Assembly (NCBI GenBank): GCA_963383645.1
Contig: OY726567.1
Location: 71,818,947-71,882,946 of the forward strand
DNA from: Muscardinus avellanarius
Lineage: Eukaryota > Chordata > Mammalia > Rodentia > Gliridae
Direction of reading: 5' to 3'
DNA: 64,000 nucleotides
Each line of letters opens with the position of its first letter. Positions within the stretch are counted from its first letter, which is position 1. The notes under the pieces were generated by a model that saw nothing but the letters and a program-made list of their open reading frames with translations, searched no databases and was not told the DNA's origin. Both the position numbers and the translations under genes were made by a program. Shown here piece after piece: positions 30,862 to 43,275 of the stretch.

Positions 30862-31965
30862 CTCTGGGCTATACCCCCAGCCCTAATTTTTATTCTTTAT
30901 TTTGAAATGGGGTCTCACTAAGTACCTGAGGCTGACCTCAAATCTGTGAGCCTCCTGTCATAGCCTCCCATATACTGGGATTATAAGCTTGATCCACCAT
31001 GCCTAGCTGCCTTAACTCCTTTTTGCTTTTTGCTACTGGGGATTGAACCTAGAGGCATTCTACCCAGGGGCTGGGCTATACCCTTAGCCCTATTTTTTAT
31101 TATTTATTTTGAAACAGGGTCTCACTAAGTTGTGGAGGCCTCATTAAGTAGCTGAGGCTGGCCACAAACCGGCAATCCCCATGTCTCCAGCATTGGGATT
31201 ACAAACATATTCCACCAGGCCTAGCCAGTCCTTTATATTTTTAATTTATTAATTAATTTATTTATTTTGGTGGTACTGGGGGTGGAACCCAGGGGCTTTT
31301 CTACCTCTGGGCTATACTCCCAGACATATTTTATACTTTATTTGGAAACAGGGTCTCACTAAGTTGCTGAGAGCCTCACTCAGTAGCTGAGCTGTGTGAT
31401 CCTCCTGTCTCAGCCTTCTAAGCACTGGGATTACAAGCATGCGCCCCCACGCCCGGCCTTATATTTTTAGTTTTAAAATAAGATCTCACTAAGTTGCTGA
31501 AGGTCTAGCTAAATTGATCCACAAGGGAAGGCCTGTTTCAAAATTTGTTTGGGTTCCTAGGGATTGATTTCAGGGCTATTCTACCTCTGAGCTACACCTG
31601 CAGTTCTATTATATTTTTATTTTGAAACAGGGTCTCTCTAGGTTGATGAGAGTCTCACTACTTGCTGAGGGCTGAGGCTGTCCTGGAACCTGCAATTCTC
31701 CTGTCTCAGCCTCCCAAATACTGGAATTACAGGTGTGTGCTACCACACCTGGCTAGTGAGGGCACTTTTGTGTTTGTGCGTATGAGTCCGTGATACTGGG
31801 AATGAAGCCCAGAGGCCTTCTATCTCCATGCTATATTCCCAGATCGCTTTTCTTATTTGGAAAGGGGGTCTCACAAGGTTGCTGAGAGCCTCACTAAATG
31901 TCTGTGATCCTCCAGTCTCACCCTCCCAAGTACTAGGATTACAAGCACACACCACAGTGCCCAGC
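30384..31965 (-). mobile_element. Run of eight or more minus-strand SINEs
   Basis: Copies or fragments at 30384-30465, 30466-30690, 30690-30805, 30856-31010, 31011-31228, 31258-31458, 31459-31550 (fragment), 31553-31755 and 31780-31965. (TG)n lies at 30809-30855. All share one orientation. Confidence 0.85.
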
Positions 31966-32121
31966 TTTAACTTCTGAGGAAGGAAGTGTCAGTTTGTCAG
32001 CCTGGAGCCAAATTAGTTTTTCATATACGATGTTGCCACATCATGTATAAACACCTCTGTTTTGTGATAAGGATGAGTTCTGTAGCTAATAAGAGAGCAC
32101 ATAGACAGGAAGTAGAATAAA
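31966..32121. other. Unique sequence
   Basis: About 155 bases with no recognised feature, between SINE blocks of opposite orientation. Confidence 0.5.
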
Positions 32122-32449
32122 GCATAAACCAGGCACAGAGGTGCACACCTGTAACCCCAGTACTTGGGAGGCTGAGACAGGAGGGTCGTGGGTTCTAAGC
32201 AGCCTCTCCAATTTGTTTATTTTATTTTATTTGCGGGGATGGGGATGGAACCCAGGGGCATCCAAGCTACACCCCTGCCCTTTTTTTATTCTTTATTTTG
32301 AAACAGGGTCTCACGAAGTTGCAGAGGGCCTCACTAAGTACCTGAGACTGTCCACGAATCATGATCCTCCGGTCTCAGCCTCCCAAATTCTGGAATTACA
32401 AGTGTGTGCCGTCATGCCCGGCCAGCCTCCCCAATTTAGTGAGACTCTC

Positions 32450-32506
<57 letters not shown>

Positions 32507-32760
32507 AGGGAAGAAGAAGAAAGCACAGATCATGGCAATTAACAAGTAAAGGGAGCCGGGTGTGGTGGCGCACACTTGTAATCTCAGCATTTGGGAGGCT
32601 GAGACAGGAGGATCGCGGTTCACAGACAGCCTCAGCTACTCAGTGAGACCCAGTTTCGAAATAAAGATTAAAAAACAGGGCAGGGGGTGTAGCTTGGAGG
32701 TCGAATGCCCCTGGGTTCCATGCCCAGACCCGCAAATAAATAAATAAAATAACAAGTAAA
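32122..32760 (+). mobile_element. Plus-strand SINE split by a minus-strand SINE, plus another copy
   Basis: The plus-strand copy begins near 32122, is interrupted at about 32214 by a minus-strand SINE (to 32423) and resumes with AGCCTCCCCAATTT, a near copy of the bases before the break. (CA)n follows at 32453-32504. A separate plus-strand copy with (AAAT)n tail lies at 32552-32750. Confidence 0.85.
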
Positions 32761-32814
32761 GGGCTTTGAGAATTTTGCTATTCCTACTCCTCAAAAATTT
32801 TATCTTGTTTGCTT

Positions 32815-33930
32815 TTTTATGGTACTGGAGATTGAACTCAAAATTGTTTTACCTCTAAGTTATAACCCCTAGCTTCACTATATTTTTAATATTTATTTAT
32901 TTTGCAGTACTGGGGATTGAACCCAGGAGCATTTTACCTCCCAGGAGCATTCTACCTCCGAGCTACACTCCCAGTCCAATTTTTTTTTTTATTCTTTATT
33001 TTGGAACAGGGTCTCACTAGTTGCAAAAGGACTCACTAAGTAATTGAGACTGTCTGCAACGGTGATCCTCCTGTCTCAGCCTCCCAAATGCTGGGATTAC
33101 AAGTGTGGGCCACCAAGCCCAGCTTATTTTATTCTTTATTTTGAAACTGAGTCTTTTTTTTTTTTTTTTTTTTTTTTGGTGGTACTGGGGTTCCTGGAAA
33201 CCCTTCTACCTCCGGGCTGCACTCCCAGACACCTATTTCTTAAAAATACTTTTTATTTGGAAACAGGGTCTCTTAAGCCAGTGAGGCTGGCTTGGAACCT
33301 GCGCAATCCTCCTGTCTCCACCTCCCAAGTGCGGGGATTACAAGCGTGCGCCACCATGCCCCACGAAACTGAGTCTTAACTAAGTTGCAGAGAGCCTCAC
33401 AAGGTCCTGAAGCTGGCTGTAAATCTGTGATCCTCAGGTCTCAGCCTCCCAAGTGCTGGAATTACAAGTATACGCCTGGTTTTATTTTTTGTTTTGAAAC
33501 AGTGTCTCACTAGGTGGCTGTGAGTCTATTTGCTGAGGCTGTCCTTGAACCTGTGATCCTCCTGTCTCAGCTTCCCAAATTCTGGGATTACAAGTGTGTA
33601 CCACCATGCCCTGCTTATTTTTTTTTTTTTATTTACCTGTTTGTTTATTTTGCGAGTCTAGGGATGGAACCCAGGGGCATTCGACCTCTGAGCTATAGCC
33701 CCTGCTCTATTTATTTTTTTATTATTTATTTTGAAACCGGGTCTCACTGAGTTGCAGAGGGCCTCACTAAGTAGCTGAGGCTGTCTGCAAACCGTGATCT
33801 TCTGGTCTCAGCCTCCCAAATCTGGGATTACAAGTGTGTGCCACCACGCCTGGCTTATTTTTTATTTTGAAACAGTGTCTTGCTAAGTTGCTGAGGGCCT
33901 TGCTAATGTGTGTGGGTATAAATAATATAT
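32815..33930 (-). mobile_element. Minus-strand SINE run with one TSD-defined nested copy
   Basis: Copies at 32815-32880, 32885-33122, 33123-33480 (outer), 33485-33612, 33615-33858 and 33860-33915. Inside the outer copy a hairpin SINE at 33156-33364 is bounded by GAAACTGAGTCTT at 33143-33155 and 33365-33377. Confidence 0.88.
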
Positions 33931-33948
33931 ATTTGTAAATATATACTT

Positions 33949-33950
<2 letters not shown>

Positions 33951-33996
<46 letters not shown>

Positions 33997-34016
33997 TGTG
34001 TGTGTGTGTGTGTGTT
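33951..34016. repeat. (TG)n microsatellite
   Basis: About 65 bases of TG with one TA interruption, followed by a diverged minus-strand SINE at 34017-34190. Confidence 0.96.
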
Positions 34017-34190
34017 GCTGGTGGTGGACCCAAGAAGAATTCTACCTCCTGGCTATACCCTCAGCCCTATTTTTAGTTGTTTTTATTTAGAAACAGGGTC
34101 TCACTCAGTTGCTGAGTCTGACTCTGAACCTGGCATCCTTCTGTCTCAGCTTCCCAAGTACTGGGATTACAGGTCTGAGTTATCACACCT

Positions 34191-34420
34191 CGCTAAGACT
34201 TTGTTTCTTTAGCCTTAAGGGGTGCTGCTTTTTATGGGTTGTCTTCCCTCAGTGTCTCCAGTAGGGAGAAAACCAAGGAGCCTGGAGCTGGAGCCAATGA
34301 TGGGAGAGAAAGTGAAGAGGAAGGCAGTTTGATTAGAGAGAAGTTTCCATGACACAGTTGATCCTTCGGCCCTCTACCTGCTCTGTGAGCTCAGAGTCAG
34401 CCTGTATAAGACAAATATCC
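34191..34420. other. Unique sequence
   Basis: About 230 bases without repeats or a recognisable exon. Confidence 0.5.
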
Positions 34421-35745
34421 CGAGCCAGGTATGGTGGCTGGTGCTTATAATCTCAGTATTTAGGAGGCTGAGACAGGAGGATTGCTGGTTCCAGGACAGC
34501 TTCAGCAATTTAGCAAGACCTTGTTTCAAAATAAAAAATAAAATCATGTTGGGCGTGGTGGCGCACGCTTGTAATCCCAGTACTTGGGAGGCATAGAAAG
34601 TAGAATCGCAGGTTCGAGGCCAGCCTCAGCTACTTAGTGAGACCCTCTGCAATTTAGTAAGAACTGTTTCAAAATAAAGAATAAAAAATAGGGCTGGGAA
34701 TGTAGCTCAGAGATAGAATGCCCCTGGGTTCAATCCCCAGTACCACATACACACACACAAACACAGACAAATATCCTAGAGAGAAACAAAACCACTCCTT
34801 GGGTTCCTCGGAGGTTAGGAATTTTAGAAAAGGAGTTGATGTTGGGCATTGTGACACATGCCTGTAATTCCAGTTCTTAGGAGGCTAAGACAGGAAGATC
34901 ACAGGTTCAAGGCCAGCTTTAGCAACATCAAGAAGCTCTCAGCAACTTCGGGAGACCCTATTTCCAAATCAGAAATAAAACTGGGAGCTAGGCGTGGTGG
35001 CGCACGCTTGTAATCCCAGCATTTGGGAGGCTGAGACAGGAGGATCATGGTTTATGGCCAGCCTCGGCTACTTAGTGAGGCCCTTTGGAACTCAGTGAGA
35101 CCCTGTTTCAAAATAAAGACTAAAAAATAGAGCTGGTGGTGTAGCTCAGAGGTAGAATGCCCTGTGTTCTATTCCCAGTACTGTAAAGTAAAATAAAATA
35201 AAAATAAAAAATAGTACGGGGGGTGTAGCACGGAGGTAGAATGTTCTAGGTTCTATCCCCAGTACCACAAAATAAATAAATAAATAAACAAACAGACAAA
35301 CAAACCTGGGGCCGGGTATGATGGCACACGCTTGTAATCCCAGCATTCGGGAGGCTGAGACTGGAGGATCGCTGTTCACAGACAGCCTCAGAAATACTTA
35401 GGCCCTCCACAACTCAGTGAGACTTGGTTTCAAAATAAAGAATAAAAAATAGGGCAGGGGGTGTAGCTCAGAGGTCAAATCCCCCTGGGTTCCATCCCCA
35501 GACCTGCAAAATAAATAAATAAATAAGTAATAAATAAAACTGGGCTAAGAGGTAGAAGGCCCCTGGGTTCTATTCCCAGTACCATAAATAAATAAGTAAA
35601 AGGCAGGCCAAGTGTGGTGACACACATACCTGCAATCCCAGTAGTTGAGAGGTTGAGACAGGAGGATCACAGGTTCAAAGTCAAATCGGGTTGGGGGTGT
35701 AGCTCAGAGGTAGAATGTCCCTGAGTTCAATTCCCCCTACCACAC
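34421..35745 (+). mobile_element. Plus-strand SINE cluster with doubled ID tails
   Basis: Two copies (34424-34542 and 34546-34755) lie between repeats of AGACAAATATCC (34409 and 34766). Then 34845-34985, 34986-35185 with a second ID module at 35215-35270, 35310-35510 with a second module at 35545-35590, and 35605-35745. Confidence 0.87.
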
Positions 35746-36000
35746 ATACACACAAAAGCATTCCTCATTCACAAACTAGGAATGCAAGGCCAAGACTGCC
35801 ATCTGTGGGTGAGTTATTAGTTCTGCAGCCTTGTTCCACAAATGTGACATACAAGGGCTCTGACCACACACATCTCCTTGCCCATGCAGCACAGCTCACC
35901 CAAGAGAAGACCAAGGCCTGGTCAAGAGCAATGCCCTTCTCATGGTTACCCAGTACGTTAGCAAGAGAATAACCAGAGAAATAATGCTTTCGATAATTTT
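35746..36000. other. Unique sequence
   Basis: About 255 bases, no repeat recognised, with an open frame of 85 codons on the plus strand that resembles nothing I know. Confidence 0.5.
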
Positions 36001-36179
36001 TTCTTTTTTCCCCTGTACTGGGGACGGAACCTAGGGCATTCTATCTCCGAGTTACACCCCCAGCCCCTTTTTAAATTTTTTTAAAAATCTTTTTAACAGG
36101 GTCTCTGAGTTGCAAAGGGTCTCACTAAGCAGCTGACGCTGTCCACGAACTGCAATCCTCCTGTCTAAGCCTCCCAAAT

Positions 36180-36233
<54 letters not shown>

Positions 36234-36297
36234 GGGATTTTTTGTACTGGGGACTGAACCCAGGGGCATTCTACCTCCAAACTATACTTTAGCCTAT

Positions 36298-36328
<31 letters not shown>

Positions 36329-37010
36329 CTTATTTATTGTTTGTTTGTGGTACTGAGGACTGAACTCAGGGGCAGTCTACTTTCAAGCTATACCCCCAGT
36401 CTAATTTTATTTTATTTTATTATTTATTTATTTAGTGGTACTGGGGCTCCTGGAAACCCTTCTACCTCCAGGATATACTCCCAGACCTATTTTATATTTT
36501 TTATTTGGAAACAGGGTCGCTTAAGCCAGCGAGGCTGGCTTCGAACCTGTGTGATCCTCCTGTCTCTGCCTCCCAAGCACAGGGATTACAAGCATGTGCC
36601 ACCACGCCTGGCTTTTTTTTTTTTTTTTTTTAATTTTGAAATAGAGTCTTGCTAAGTTGCAGAGGGCCCCACAAGATTGCTGAGGCTGGCCACGAACCGG
36701 CAATCATCCTATATCGGGCTCCCAAGTACTGGGATTACAAGTGTGTATCACCACATCCTGCTTTTATTTATTTATTTATTTATTTATTTATTATTTTATT
36801 TTATTTGCGGATCTGGGGATGGAACCCAGGAACATTTGACCTCCAAGCTACACCCCCCTGCCCTATTTTTTATTCTTTATTTTGAAACCGGGTCTCACTG
36901 AGTTGCAGAGGGCCTCACTAGGTAGCTGAGGCTGTCCGCGAACCATGATCCTCCAGGTCTCAGCCTCCCGAATGCTGGGATTACAAGCATGCGCCACCAT
37001 GCCCAGCTAT
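36001..37010 (-). mobile_element. Minus-strand SINE cluster
   Basis: Copies at 36001-36180, tails at 36235-36296 and 36338-36402, a hairpin SINE at 36434-36612, a remainder at 36613-36760 and a full copy at 36806-37008. Microsatellites: (CG)(CA)n at 36181-36230, and (TTTA)n at 36297-36335 and 36762-36805. Confidence 0.86.
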
Positions 37011-37039
37011 CCTGCTTTTATTTTTTAATCCTGAAACAG

Positions 37040-37255
37040 GGTTTCAGTCGGGCATGGTGGTGCTTGCCTATAATCCCGTTACTTGGAGGCTGAGACGAGG
37101 AAGATCACAGGCTCAAGGATAGTCTCAACAAGTAGTGAGACTCTCATCAACCTAGTGAGACCTTTTTTCAAAATAGAAATAAAATAGGGCTGGGGGTGTA
37201 GCTCTGAGGTAAAATGCCCCCGGTTTCAATCCGTAACACCACACATACACACACA

Positions 37256-37298
<43 letters not shown>

Positions 37299-37444
37299 CA
37301 TATAGCTCAGTGGTAAAGTGTCCCTGTGTTCACTCCCCAGTATCTCCCTGCCACATACACAATAGAATGGGGATGTAGGTATAGCTTAGAGGTAGAAGGT
37401 AGAATATTCCTGGGTTCAATCCCCAGTACCAAATATGAGAGAGA

Positions 37445-37506
<62 letters not shown>
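37040..37506 (+). mobile_element. Plus-strand SINE with two further ID modules
   Basis: A SINE at 37040-37240, (CA)n at 37241-37297, ID-like modules at 37298-37345 and 37370-37432 without 7SL heads, then (GA)n at 37437-37507. The first added module has the general rodent wording TAGCTCAGTGGTAAAG. Confidence 0.84.
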
Positions 37507-37509
<3 letters not shown>

Positions 37510-37510
<1 letters not shown>

Positions 37511-37693
37511 ATCACTGTTTCTGAGGCTGGCCTTGAATCGGTGGTTTTCCTTCCTTAGCCTTCCAAGTACTGGTATGGTATTACAGGGGTATGCCACCAC
37601 TCCTGGCCTGGCTTTTCTTTTCTTTTCTTTTTGGTACTGGAGAATGAATCCAGGGGCATTCTACCTATGAGCTACATCTCATCTGCAGCCCTA

Positions 37694-37733
<40 letters not shown>

Positions 37734-39146
37734 AGAATTGAACCTAGGGGCTTTCTCCCTCTGAGCTACTCCCCCAGCCCTATCTCCTCCTCTTCCTCCT
37801 CCTCCTCCTCCTCCTCCTCCTCCTCCTCCTCTTCTTTTTCTTCCTATTATTATTTTATTTTTATTTTTGGTGTTACTGGGATTGGAACCCAGGGGCTTTC
37901 TACCTCCAGGCTACACTCCCAGACCAATTTTATATTTTATTTGGAAACGGTCTCTTAAGCCAGCGCAGCGATCCTCCTGTCTCAGCCTTCCAAGCGCGGG
38001 GATTACAAGCGTGTGCCACCGCGCCCGGTATTTTATTCTTTATTTTGAAGCAGAGTCTCAGCTTCACTAGGTAGCTGAGGCTGGCCACAAACCTGCAATC
38101 TTCCTGTCTCAGCCTTCCAAGTACTGAGATTACAAGAGTGTGCTGCCACGTCCAGTTTTGCAGCCCTATTTTATTTTATTTATTTTGCGGTACTGGGGAT
38201 GGAACCCAGGGTCATTCTACCTCTGAACTACAGCCCCAGCCCTTTTTTTTATTATTTATTTTGAAGCAGGGTCTCATTGAGCTGTGGAGGGCCTCACTAA
38301 GTAGCTGAGGCTGTCTGTGAACTGCTATCCTCCTGTCTCAGCCTCCCGAATGCTGGGATTACAAGCGTGCACCACCACACCTGGCTCCTATTTTATTTAT
38401 TTTATTTTATTTATTTATTTTTTTTGAAACAGAGTCTCGCTAGGTTGCTGAGAGTCTCATTAAATTTCTGAGACTAGCTGTAAACCTGTGATCCTTCTGT
38501 CTCAGCCTCAAGTACTGAAATTACAGGCCATTTGCCGCCACGCCCAGATATTTGGGCACTTCTTCTTTTGGTGGCACTGGGGTTTGAACCCAGGGGCATT
38601 CTACCTCCAAGCTACACCCCAGCCCTATTTTTTCTTTACTTTTATTTATTTGTTTTTTGTGAGTGGTACTGGGAATGGTACCCAGGGGCATTCTACTTCT
38701 GAGAGACACCCCCAGTATTTATTTATTTATTTATTATTTGCAGTACTGGGGTTGGAATCCAAAAGCATTCAAACCCAGTCCTATTATTATTATTATTATT
38801 ATTATTATCATTATTATTATATATTATTATCACAGTCCTATTTTTTTTTTTCCGGTGGTACTGGGGATGGAACCCTTCTACCTCCTGGCTACACTCCCAG
38901 GCCTATTTTATATTTTATTTGGAAACAGGGTCTACTAAGCCAGCTGAGGCTGGCTTCGAACCTGCGCGATCCTCTGTCTCTGCCTCCCAAGCACGGGGAT
39001 TACAAGCGTGCGCCACCATGCCCAGCTTATATTCTTTATTTTGAAACAGGGCCTCACTAAGTCAGCCGAGGCTGGCCGTGAACCCAGATCCTTCTTCTTA
39101 GCCTCCCGCAATGCTGGGATTCTAAGTGCGCGCCACCACGCCCGGC
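37510..39146 (-). mobile_element. Long minus-strand SINE run
   Basis: Copies or tails at 37510-37605, 37620-37690, 37729-37783, 37870-38030, 38031-38155, 38160-38387, 38390-38555, 38560-38640, 38641-38716, 38720-38780, and a hairpin-type copy at 38845-39028 inside an older copy ending 39146. Microsatellites: (GT)n 37697-37728, (TCC)n 37783-37835, (ATT)n 38782-38830. Confidence 0.85.
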
Positions 39147-40015
39147 ATCAGTGCTTATTCAATGTTCACTCCTTATCCCCTCCTCCTGCTGCCCACCATT
39201 CTACTTTCTGTCCCTAAATGGAACCTGTAGTATTTGTTCTTTTGTGACTTCCTTAGTTTTCTGAGTAGTGTCTTCAAGGATAACTCTCATGTATCAAAAT
39301 TTCCTTTTTTTTTTTTTTTTTGCAATACTGGAGGTTAAAGCACTCTACCACTGAGTTACATCCACAGTCCTATAGCACTTTTTAAAATATATATATATAT
39401 ATATTGCAAATAGGTCTCATCAAGTTGCCCAGACTGGCCTAGAACTTGTGATCCTCCTGCTTCAGTCTCTTGAGTAGGTGAGTCTATAGGCATACCCCAC
39501 TGGATGGCAGAATTTCTTTCCTTTTTAAGGCTGAATAATATTTCATCGTATTCAAATTTCATGTGTATATCCACTCATCTGTCTATAGACACCTGGATTG
39601 CTCCCCCTCTGGATACTGTGAACAGAGCTGTTATTAGTGTGGGTGCAGGCCAGTTAGGCATGGTGGCACATGCTTCTAATCCCAAAATAAAAAAAATATA
39701 GAAGAGCCAGGCATGGTGGCGCATGCTTGTAATCGCTACGCTTGGGAGGCTGAGACAGGAGGATCACATAGGTTCAAAGCCAGCCTTAGCTACTTAGTAA
39801 GGCTCACAGCAACTTAGTGAGACCCTGCTTCCAAATAAAGTATTAAAAAAATAGGTCTGGGAGTATAGCCCGGAGGTAGAAAAGCCCCTGGGTTCCACCC
39901 ACAGTACCACAAAAACATAAAAAAAGATAAAATAAATAGTTGGGGGTATAGCTTGGAGGTTCAATCCCCAGTACTGCAAAGAAAAAAAAAGTGGGTGCAC
40001 AAATATCAGTAGTTT
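39147..40015 (-). mobile_element. LINE-1 3' UTR, antisense, split by SINEs
   Basis: Segments 39150-39306, 39511-39647 and about 39991-40010 read as the reverse complement of an L1 3' end (CATTCTACTTTCTGTCCCTA, TTTTAAGGCTGAATAATATT, CACTCATCTGTCTATAGACA). A minus-strand SINE (39307-39510) and a plus-strand SINE group (39648-39990) interrupt it. GTGGGTGCA flanks the latter at 39639-39647 and 39991-39999. Confidence 0.85.
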
Positions 40016-40059
40016 TTGTTTGTTTTCTTGAAGTACTGGGACTTGAACCCACTGAACTA

Positions 40060-40558
40060 TATGCTTTTGAGTGTGCGCGTGTGTGGTGCTAGGGACTGAA
40101 CTGAAGGACATTCCACTTCTGAGCTACACTCCCAGCCCTATTTTATTATTTATTTGAAACAGATTCTCACTAAGTTGGGGAGAGCCTTGCTCAGTTGCTG
40201 AGACTGGCCACAACCTGTAATCTCCTATATCAGCCTCCCAAGTACTGGGATTGCAGGCATGCACCATCATTCCTGGTTCCTTTTTATTTATTTATTTGTT
40301 TGTTTCTTTGTTTGTTTGTTTATTTAATTTTTGGTGGTACTGGGGGTGGAACCCAGGGGCTTTTCTACCTAAAGGCTATACTCCCAGACCTATTTTTTAT
40401 ATTTTATTTGGAAACAGGGTCTCACTAAGTTGCTGAGAGCCTCACTAAGTAGCTGAGGCTGGCTTCGAATCTGTGTCATCCTCCTGTCTCAGTCTCCCAA
40501 GTGTTGGGATTACAAGTGTGCACCACCATGCTCGGATTATTATTATTATTATTATTTT

Positions 40559-40605
<47 letters not shown>

Positions 40606-41270
40606 GGGTAACCCAGATACTCCTGTCTCAGCCTTTCACACCTATACTTGGGAGGCTGAGACAGGAAGAGTTAGCAGACTTGAGGCTAGCCTATATAATT
40701 TAGCAAGATCCTGTTTCAAAATAAAACAAAAAGGGCTGGGGGTGTAGCCCAGTGGTGAAATACTCTTGGGTTCAGTTCTCAGCAACACACACAGTGGTCA
40801 GAAAATAGAAAAGTAGTTTGAGAGATATAAAAAGAATTGCCTTTTACTTAATTTTTTGTACAGGTAATTAAACCCAGGGGCTTTCTACCTCAGTGCTGTA
40901 CACCCAGCCTTTTTTATTTTATTTTTTATTTATTTATTTATTTATTTATTTTGGTGGTACTGGGGTTCCTGGAAGCCCTTCTACCTCCGGGCTACACTCC
41001 CAGACCCATTTTTACATTTTTTTTTTATTTGGAAACAGGGTCTCCTAAGCCAGCGCGCGCGGCTGGCTTCGAACCTGTGCGATCCTCCTGTCTCTACCTC
41101 CCAAGCGTGGGGATTACAAGCGTGCGCCACCACGCCCGGCCACCCAGCCTTTTTTAAAAAATTTTTTTGAAACAGTCTTACTTAAGTTCTAAGGCTGGCC
41201 TCAAACCTGCAATCCTTGCCTCAGTCTTCTGAGTACTAGGATTATAGGCACATGCCACCATGCCTGGATG
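40060..41270 (-). mobile_element. Minus-strand SINEs with an inverted junction
   Basis: Minus: 40078-40275, 40325-40535, 40601-40640 (fragment), a tail at 40850-40910, a hairpin SINE at 40945-41145 and a remainder to 41270. A plus-strand copy lies at 40648-40790. (TG)n at 40560-40601. Confidence 0.82.
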
Positions 41271-41344
41271 AAAACATTGCCCTTGACTTGTGATTACTTT
41301 CCATTTTTTACCTTGCGTTTGCTGATTTATGAAAGAAACTCATG

Positions 41345-41352
41345 CTATCTAT

Positions 41353-41391
<39 letters not shown>

Positions 41392-41608
41392 GGAAACTGG
41401 GGATTGAACCCAAGGGCATTCTATCTCAAAGCTACACCCCCCAGCCTTAGTTTTTTTTTTAATTTTTTATTCTTTATTTTTGAAACAGGTATAAGTTGCA
41501 GAGGGCCTCACTACATAGCTGAGGCTGGCCACGAACTTGCAATCCTCCTGTTTCAGCTTCCCATGTACTGGGATTATAAGCATGTGCCACCACGCCCAAC
41601 TCATGCTT

Positions 41609-41645
<37 letters not shown>

Positions 41646-41880
41646 GTGGTACTGAGGTTCCTGGAAACCCTTCTACCTCTGGGCTACAGTCCCAGACCTA
41701 TTTTTATATTTTTTAAAATTTGGAAGCAGGGTCTCTTAAGCCAGTGAGTCTGGCTTTGAACATACACGATTCTCCTGTCTTCACCTCCCAAGTGTGGAGA
41801 TTACAAGAGTGTGCCACCACGCCCGGCATCATGCTTGGTTTAAAAAAAAAAAAAATCAAACACTTGGTAAAAACATGGCT
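41345..41880 (-). mobile_element. (ATTT)n and two minus-strand SINEs
   Basis: ATTT repeats at 41345-41393, a SINE at 41394-41602, a long T run (41609-41643) and a hairpin SINE at 41644-41828. CATGCTTG lies on both sides of the latter. Confidence 0.86.
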
Positions 41881-41883
41881 CTT

Positions 41884-42112
41884 GCCAGGCGTGGTGGTGC
41901 ATGCTTGTAATCCCCACACTTATGGGGCTGAGACAGGAGGATAGCACAGGTTTGAATCCAGCCTCAGCTACTTAGTGAGGCTCTCAGGAACTTAGTGAGA
42001 CTCTGTTTCCAAATAAAATATAAAATAGATCTGGGAGTACAGCCCAGAGGTAGAAAACCCCTGGGTTCCACCCCCAGTACCACCAAAAAACAACCAACCA
42101 ACCAAACAAACA
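41884..42112 (+). mobile_element. Second-type SINE with 15-bp TSD
   Basis: A full-length copy bounded by AAAAACATGGCTCTT at 41869-41883 and 42113-42127. Its tail is (CAAC/CAAA)n. Confidence 0.94.
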
Positions 42113-42127
42113 AAAAACATGGCTCTT

Positions 42128-42275
42128 TCCTAATACTTCCACCGACAGCAAACCTGGTTGGTCTGCAAGGCCCAGGGCTTCTGGCTCCTGCTCCTCTCCA
42201 AGGTCAGTTTCTACTACTTCCGTTCCTCTCTGTCCTCCAACAGGGAGGCCTTTAATCTTTTCCACAACTGCCACA

Positions 42276-42277
<2 letters not shown>
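42128..42277. other. Unique sequence
   Basis: About 150 bases with no repeat or gene recognised. Confidence 0.5.
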
Positions 42278-42328
<51 letters not shown>

Positions 42329-43209
42329 TGGGGATTGAACTCAGGGACATTTTACCTCTGAGCTACATCCCAGTCCATTTTTATTTTATTTTATTTTATT
42401 GTGGTACTGGGGATGGAACTCAGGGGTATTCTACCTCTGGGGTATACCCTCGGCCCTAATTTTTTATTCTTTATTTTATTTTTTTGCGGGCTTGGGGATG
42501 GAACCCAGGGGCATTTGACCTCTGAGCTACACCCTCTGCCCTATTTTTTATTCTTTATTTTGAAACAGGGTCTCACTAAGTTGTGAGGGGCCTCAGTAGC
42601 TGAGGCTGTCTGTGAACCATGATCCTCCTGTCTCAGCCTCCCAAATGCTGGGATTACAAGCATGTGCCACCACACCAACCTTGTTCTTTTATTTTTGAAA
42701 CAGGGTCTCACTGAGTTGCAAAGGGCCTCACTAAATATCTGAGGTTGTCTTCCTTCCAACTGCGATCCTCCTGTCTCAGCCTCCCAAATGCTGGATTACA
42801 AGTATGCCCCATCACATCCAGCTTTTTATTTTTTTATTTTTATATTTTGCAGTACTGGGGATGTAAACCAGGGGCATTCTACCTTCGAGCTACACCCCAG
42901 CCCTATTTTTTATTCTTAATTTTGAAACAGAGTCTCACTGAGTTACAAAAGACCTCACTAAGTAGCTAAGTACTGTCCTTGAATCATGATCCTGTCTCAG
43001 CCTCCTTAATGCTGGGATTACAAGCGTGTGCCACCATGGTTTATTTTTTATTTTGAAACAGGATCTCAGTAAGTGCTGAGGGCCTCATTATGTTGCTGAG
43101 CCTGGGCTTGAACCTGTGATCCTCCTGTCTCAGCCTCACAAGTACTGGCAGTCTCACAAGTACTAGAGTATAGGGATGGGCTATCATGGTGGGCCATCAC
43201 CCATTTCTT

Positions 43210-43275
<66 letters not shown>

